A DNA stretch of 64,000 bases from WHTK01 sp965197795 (GTDB lineage Bacteria > Chloroflexota > Dehalococcoidia > DSTF01 > WHTK01): NCBI GenBank assembly GCA_965197795.1, contig OZ240228.1, positions 744,001 to 808,000 on the forward strand, in the 5' to 3' direction. Within the stretch, counting starts at the first letter, position 1. Every line of letters begins with the position of its first letter. Both the position numbers and the translations under genes were made by a program. Positions 59,999 to 64,000 of this stretch are shown here, in pieces. The notes under the pieces are model-generated. The model was given only the letters and a program-made list of their open reading frames with translations, searched no databases and was not told where the DNA came from.

Positions 59999-61252
59999 CT
60001 AACGCGTCGCGGTTTCCTCAAGCAGGCGATCGAGGTCGGCGGCGCTGGTCACGCCGCTGACGCGATCGACGAACTGGCTGAGGGAAGCGCTCTGCCGCCG
60101 CAGTTGGTCGACCTTGGGGCCGATCGGATTCACAGCCCCAGGGCTGCCGTCTTGGCCGGCGTAGAGGTTGGTAAATGCGAAGTATGCCTGGTTGATCTTG
60201 CGGATGTTGTAGCCGGCTTCGACCAGCTCCTGACGCTTCGCCTCCATGAGCGTTTCAGCTGCCACGATCTCACCCGCGACGAGCAACGCTTCGACGTCCG
60301 CTCGCAGGGCACGCAGCTCGGTGCCGAGGTCGAGCAGTGGGGACGTTCCGTCAGACGGCCGGCTCGATTCCGAACGCTCATCGAGAGGTGAACGTTGCAG
60401 CACGGCGTTTGCCAGTTCATTTCCGACCAGATCCGCGACGGTTTCGTTGATTGCCCGCAGGTCGTTGTTGGCGTTGTAGCGCAGCCCCAGGGGCTGGAAG
60501 AAGAGGTAATGGTGCGTCCACTCATGCGAGGCGATGCGCAAAGCGTCGCCGTAATCGCCCGAGTACTTGATGATGGCGGGATAAGCCCCGACGCCGCCGA
60601 TCGGAAACGCCAGCGCCGAGACACCCGCCGACTCCAGGGTCTCGTCCTCGATGGCCTCCAATTCTGCGATCGAAAGGTCGGTGCGCAGGAGGTTGGACGT
60701 CAGCAGTTCGATGCGATCGCGGGGAGACGTGACGAGCGCGCGTGGCGGTTCGGTGAACTCGATGTCCACGGGCGGCCAGACTACGTCGAGGAAGGAACGC
60801 GTCAGCCCAAGGTCGTCGGCTGCTTGCGCGATCCGGGCTTCGAGCGTGGCCTCGACCTGGTTCTCTATGCGGTCACGTTCGTCAACTTGAGATTCGAGAA
60901 GCGCCAGCGACTCGGCGGGTACGGATTCGTCGCGCTGTTCGAGGTCGCTGATCTGCTCCTCCCGTTGGCTGATTTCACGCGTGAGCTGGAAGAAGCGCTG
61001 CAAATGCGCGTCCTGGCTTGTGGTGGGAGGCTCGCCTCGGATCAGTTCGCCAGCCAGGAATAGCCACTTCTGCGGCAGGTGCCTGATCTCCCAGGCGCCG
61101 AGGTTGTATTCGTTTGGCCCGGGTTCGAGATCGAGGTCACGGTTGAGCCGCAGGCTACCGAGGAGGGCCGCGACCAGGAGGACAGCGGCAAGCATGCCTG
61201 TCCAGACCCGCCGGGAGCGCAGCGAGGTACGCAGCATGACGCCTCTCTCCAT
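59999..61252 (-). CDS. Membrane-anchored HExxH metallopeptidase-like protein
   Basis: 417 residues, not recognised as a named family. One membrane helix (about 17-34), an extracytoplasmic coiled-coil-like region (about 85-145, rich in Glu/Arg/Gln), then a domain with H243-E-W-T-H247 and, 23 residues on, Glu270 in NETVADLVGNELA: the arrangement of a gluzincin zinc protease. The C-terminal third is helical. TACGGT lies 6 nt before the ATG. Convergent with the PBP gene; a cell-wall or membrane-protein processing role is a guess. Confidence 0.65.
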   Translation of the reverse strand: MERGVMLRTSLRSRRVWTGMLAAVLLVAALLGSLRLNRDLDLEPGPNEYNLGAWEIRHLPQKWLFLAGELIRGEPPTTSQDAHLQRFFQLTREISQREEQISDLEQRDESVPAESLALLESQVDERDRIENQVEATLEARIAQAADDLGLTRSFLDVVWPPVDIEFTEPPRALVTSPRDRIELLTSNLLRTDLSIAELEAIEDETLESAGVSALAFPIGGVGAYPAIIKYSGDYGDALRIASHEWTHHYLFFQPLGLRYNANNDLRAINETVADLVGNELANAVLQRSPLDERSESSRPSDGTSPLLDLGTELRALRADVEALLVAGEIVAAETLMEAKRQELVEAGYNIRKINQAYFAFTNLYAGQDGSPGAVNPIGPKVDQLRRQSASLSQFVDRVSGVTSAADLDRLLEETATR

Positions 61253-61258
61253 GCTTCC

Positions 61259-61264
61259 ACCGTA
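61259..61264 (-). promoter_or_regulatory. Possible -10 box of the metallopeptidase-like gene
   Basis: TACGGT, 6 nt, ATG at 61252. Confidence 0.35.
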
Positions 61265-61307
61265 CGGCCAGGTCTCAGCGGTCGCAAGGCGGCGACGTGG
61301 CCGATGC

Positions 61308-61313
61308 TATAAT
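61308..61313 (+). promoter_or_regulatory. Perfect TATAAT -10 box of the RDD gene
   Basis: TATAAT ends 8 nt before the ATG at 61322, giving a leader of about 0-2 nt. It faces away from the leftward -10 box about 45 nt away. Confidence 0.6.
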
Positions 61314-61321
61314 CGCGAACG

Positions 61322-61939
61322 ATGGCGGAGAGTGCGGCGGCGCCGGGAGTCGCCATGAAGTTAAACGCGACCACCGCTGACGCCAGTGGGCAAACGCACG
61401 CCACAGCACGCGCCAGAATCGTCGCCTATCTCATCGATAGCGTCGTCCTGTTTTGCTTCTCGATGGCCTTTGCGGTGGCAGCGGCTTTGGTGCTATTCCT
61501 CGAAAGCGATCAGGGGCGAGATCAGATCACGGACGCTGAAGCCTGGGCCTTTACCGGCATCCTGACCGCCACGGTACCCGCCTGGCTCCTGACCGGAGTC
61601 GTGATGCAGATCAGGCTTGGACAGACGGTAGGTCAGTACGTGTCGGGGCTGCGCGTACGGGGCGAAGATGGCAGCGCGCCAACAGGGCGGCGACTGGTTG
61701 TTTACTGGCTTGCGCTGCACCCGGTGCTCTTCCACCCCTTGTTCTGCCCTGTCTGGTTTCTGCTGGCGTACGTCGGCATCTCACTGGCGGGGAGCGATGT
61801 GCTATTCGTGTTCGGACTGGCGATGGGGCTGCTTAGCCTCGCTGCCGCGCCGGCCAGCCTCGTTTTCATGCTGAGCGACCCGGAGCGGCGTGCTATCCAC
61901 GACCGACTGGTCGGCCTGCGCGTGCAGCGGCTGCAGTGA
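61322..61939 (+). CDS. RDD family membrane protein
   Basis: 205 residues with the RDD pattern: ARARIVAYLIDSVVLF (Arg-Asp at the first helix), GQTVGQYVSGLRVRGEDG between helices, and RRAIHDRLVGLRV at the end. About four membrane helices. Function unknown; some relatives affect ion or solute exchange. An internal ATG at 61355 is an alternative start. It overlaps the next gene by 4 nt (GTGA). Confidence 0.85.
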   Translation: MAESAAAPGVAMKLNATTADASGQTHATARARIVAYLIDSVVLFCFSMAFAVAAALVLFLESDQGRDQITDAEAWAFTGILTATVPAWLLTGVVMQIRLGQTVGQYVSGLRVRGEDGSAPTGRRLVVYWLALHPVLFHPLFCPVWFLLAYVGISLAGSDVLFVFGLAMGLLSLAAAPASLVFMLSDPERRAIHDRLVGLRVQRLQ

Positions 61940-62745
61940 GCAGCCCCCTTTCGAGCCTGGTCGTCTCGATAATCACGGCGCTGCTACTCCTATCGTTCTC
62001 CGGCTACCAGGTCACCGGCGAGACGGCGGGGCCACGATTGCTGGGCCGGCTCGCGGCATCGCTGCTGGAGCTTGACCGTTGGGTGCCGGCGCACAGGAAT
62101 GACATCCAGCTCCTGGCCCGCGACCGCCCCGAAGAGAACGTGCTGGTTGATGACCTGCCGGTGGACGTCCTTCTGCCCTCGGCCAGCGTGCTGGCTGTCG
62201 GTACCGATGACCTGGCGCTGAGCGAGCTGCTGCAGGACGCGATGGGCCGCCGTCTTTACGTCGAGGGCCGAGGCGTGCTCCAGGACGAGGAGGGCGGCAC
62301 GCATCTGGACGTCACCGACCCGGTGCGCTGGGCCGTATCGATGCTGGCGGCCGACATGCACGCCACGTGGCGGCTGGCGTTGGTCGGTTCCGGGCTGGTG
62401 ACAGCGCTCTTCGCGGGGAGCTTCTTGTTGTCCAGGCGCTCGCCTTTGGGTCCGATGGCGATCGGGGCAGCAATGGCCATCGTCGTGTCGTTTCTCGGCT
62501 GGCTGATCGCGAGCGGAATAAGCTCGATGTTCGACAGCGCCGTCGACCAGGAGATCGTGCATATCTTCAGGGATTCGGCCTGGCTGGGGTTGCGCAACTC
62601 GCTTGCGGCGGGGGCGATCCTGCTCGCGCTGCTCTACCTGCACCGGTCGCTGCTGGCGCCGCGCTTGCAGGCCGAGGAAGAAGAGGACTACGTCTGGCCA
62701 GAGACCGGCGATCCTCAAGACGCCTACCCCTCAGACCCGGTCTAG
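61936..62745 (+). CDS. Hypothetical membrane protein coupled to RDD gene
   Basis: 269 residues, GTG start within the RDD stop region. Helix one about 4-25, a ~115-residue extracytoplasmic part (LPVDVLLPSASVLAVGTDDLALSELLQ), then three helices (about 142-162, 170-192 and 212-232) and an acidic cytoplasmic tail. No family recognised. It probably forms a complex with the RDD protein. Confidence 0.6.
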   Translation: MSSPLSSLVVSIITALLLLSFSGYQVTGETAGPRLLGRLAASLLELDRWVPAHRNDIQLLARDRPEENVLVDDLPVDVLLPSASVLAVGTDDLALSELLQDAMGRRLYVEGRGVLQDEEGGTHLDVTDPVRWAVSMLAADMHATWRLALVGSGLVTALFAGSFLLSRRSPLGPMAIGAAMAIVVSFLGWLIASGISSMFDSAVDQEIVHIFRDSAWLGLRNSLAAGAILLALLYLHRSLLAPRLQAEEEEDYVWPETGDPQDAYPSDPV

Positions 62746-62801
62746 GCGGCGGGCTAAGATGGGGACGCGGGCTACTGCTCAACATATCGAAGGAGTGAAT
62801 C

Positions 62802-63836
62802 ATGGAAGTCGGAGTGGGACTGGATGGAACGCTTCGGCTGAGCTACGCCGAGCAGGCACAGCTTTCGGCGGAAGCGGCCAGGCTGGGCTACACCCAGGTA
62901 TGGACGCCGGAGGGTAGCGGCGAAGACTCGTTTCAGCTTTGCGCGATGCGATGGGCCGCCACTCGCGAGGTCATCCCCGGCGGTGTCACGACGGGAATCG
63001 GCGTCTCGCCCGTGCCGCTGCGAACGCCGATGGGCTTCGCCATGAGCGCCGGGACGCTGAGCAAGATGACTGAGGGCCGCTTCATCCTCGGCGTCGGCAG
63101 CGGACAGGCGGACGTGCCCGACTATCGGCGCACCTGGAACATGCGCGGCACGTCGGCCATCGGCTTGATGCGCGACTACGTGACCACGATACGAGCCCTG
63201 GTGCGCGGTGAGACGGTGGACTACGAAGGGCCTTCGGTGCAGCTGCATGGCGCGAAGCTGAGCATCGATCCTCCACCGCAAACGCCGGTATACCTGGCGG
63301 CGCTGGGACCGAACATGACCGTGCTGGCGGGCGAGGTGGCCGACGGGGTCAGCCTAAATTGGTGCGACCCGGAGACGATCGCCCTGGCGCGGGCGCGTGT
63401 AAAAGAAGGCGCCGAACGCGCCGGCCGTGACCCAGCCGAGGTCAAGCTGGCGATGTACATCCGGGTCTGCGTCGATGAGGACGAGACGGTGGCGCGGCGG
63501 GCGTACGCGAAGGCGATGCAGTCTTACGCGCTGGGCCGGCTCGACGTGCCGCCGCGCAGCTACCGCGCCCACTTCGAGCGCATGGGCTTCGCGGACGATC
63601 TGCGGCGCATCGACGACATGCGGCGGGCCAAGGCGCCGGCCGAGGAGATCGTCGACGCGTTCCCCGAGGCGATTATGCGCAGGGTGGGCTACTACGGCAA
63701 CGCGGCGGGCGCCGCCGACGGTCTCAAGCAGGTGGCGCAGGGGCTGGACATCGCGATCGTGCGTGTCGTCGGCGCGCGGCCGGGCATCGAGTCGGCACGC
63801 GCGGCGGTGGAGGCCTGCGCGGCGGCGGCGCAGTAG
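62802..63836 (+). CDS. LLM-class F420/FMN-dependent oxidoreductase
   Basis: 344-residue luciferase-like TIM barrel: AEAARLGYTQVWTPEGSGEDSF, GVTTGIGVSPVPLRTP, FILGVGSGQADV, and PVYLAALGPNMTVLAGEVADGVSLNWCDPE, typical of the F420-binding subgroup (5,10-methylenetetrahydromethanopterin-reductase-like). Substrate unknown. AAGGAG about 7 nt before the ATG. Confidence 0.88.
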   Translation: MEVGVGLDGTLRLSYAEQAQLSAEAARLGYTQVWTPEGSGEDSFQLCAMRWAATREVIPGGVTTGIGVSPVPLRTPMGFAMSAGTLSKMTEGRFILGVGSGQADVPDYRRTWNMRGTSAIGLMRDYVTTIRALVRGETVDYEGPSVQLHGAKLSIDPPPQTPVYLAALGPNMTVLAGEVADGVSLNWCDPETIALARARVKEGAERAGRDPAEVKLAMYIRVCVDEDETVARRAYAKAMQSYALGRLDVPPRSYRAHFERMGFADDLRRIDDMRRAKAPAEEIVDAFPEAIMRRVGYYGNAAGAADGLKQVAQGLDIAIVRVVGARPGIESARAAVEACAAAAQ

Positions 63837-63840
63837 CCGA

Positions 63841-64000
63841 TCAGATCTGACGCAGGCGCTGCAACGCGGCAGCCGCGAGCTCGGCGGGCGGCCCGGGCGA
63901 GCGCTCCTGGTTCGGCGTGACGAAGACGTAGGTAACGCTTGTAACCTTCTTGCCCGTGGCCTCGAGCGCCCGCTCCAGGCCGAGGACGTAGAGACCCGCC
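63841..64000 (-). CDS. Partial gene, C-terminal end (possible PD-(D/E)XK nuclease)
   Basis: The reverse strand is open from the window edge to a TGA at 63843-63841, about 52 residues: YVLGLERALEATGKKVTSVTY, then VFVTPNQERSPG and a helical end (LAAAALQRLRQI). The L-x-x-Y-x-LA-E pattern followed by a TYVFVTP strand recalls the C-terminal part of PD-(D/E)XK nuclease modules, but the evidence is thin. Confidence 0.45.
   Translation of the reverse strand, partial: AGLYVLGLERALEATGKKVTSVTYVFVTPNQERSPGPPAELAAAALQRLRQI

Overview
The window is a dense, high-GC stretch of bacterial chromosome. It carries about 60 protein genes, one tRNA and mostly housekeeping metabolism. No integrase, transposase or CRISPR array is visible. 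The gene content points to Chloroflexota, perhaps near Dehalococcoidia or a related uncultured class: an F420-type LLM oxidoreductase, a UPF0182 giant membrane protein, a DUF6391-like protein, a HemQ-like protein, zinc-type ribosomal protein L28, and abundant dispersed palindromes that are read through as peptides. This placement comes from recalled family distribution. An actinobacterial or other deep-branching lineage is not excluded.

Layout. 0-4.7 kb: sulfate assimilation (cysH, start of cysC), a glycerophosphodiesterase, ilvD, and a methyltransferase-HPP membrane fusion behind a FabL-like enoyl reductase. 5.6-6.7 kb: a lower-GC patch with HicAB and an orphan gene. 6.8-12.5 kb: rarA, a decayed and an intact DinB gene, and a leftward operon of rhodanese, two small proteins and a JAMM/MPN protease. 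12.7-17.9 kb: an M16 peptidase, an SDR, an esterase and a methyltransferase. 17.9-22.2 kb: a translationally coupled heme operon (hemA, a fused siroheme-decarboxylase-like protein, an aldo/keto reductase, hemQ, a small membrane protein), followed by tRNA-Arg. 22.4-28.2 kb: envelope and unknown genes. 28.3-44.1 kb: arginine biosynthesis (argC, argJ, argB, argD, argG, argH), all on the plus strand but interleaved with unrelated genes; DAHP synthase and yajQ lie in between. 44.2-50.7 kb: rpe, rpmB, recG, DUF952/DUF402 and argS. 50.8-64 kb: an SPFH protein, an SH3-like lipoprotein-style protein, an aminotransferase, gatCA, a class A penicillin-binding protein, a membrane-anchored HExxH protein, an RDD protein and an LLM oxidoreductase.

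Two genome-wide habits stand out. First, many start codons (often GTG) have no Shine-Dalgarno sequence. Instead they sit exactly 6 nt downstream of a TANNNT -10 box, which implies leaderless transcripts. I counted 13 cases at exactly 6 nt on both strands, plus several at 7-9 nt. In two cases the leaderless codon opens a mini-ORF that overlaps the next gene's start. Second, a composite palindromic repeat is scattered between genes and inside coding sequences (rarA, recG). Its hairpin shows compensatory base changes between copies.

The best candidates for new biology are the heme operon, which co-locates siroheme-decarboxylase-like and HemQ functions; the structured leader with an attenuator-like hairpin before argD; the methyltransferase-HPP fusion; and the pervasive leaderless promoters.
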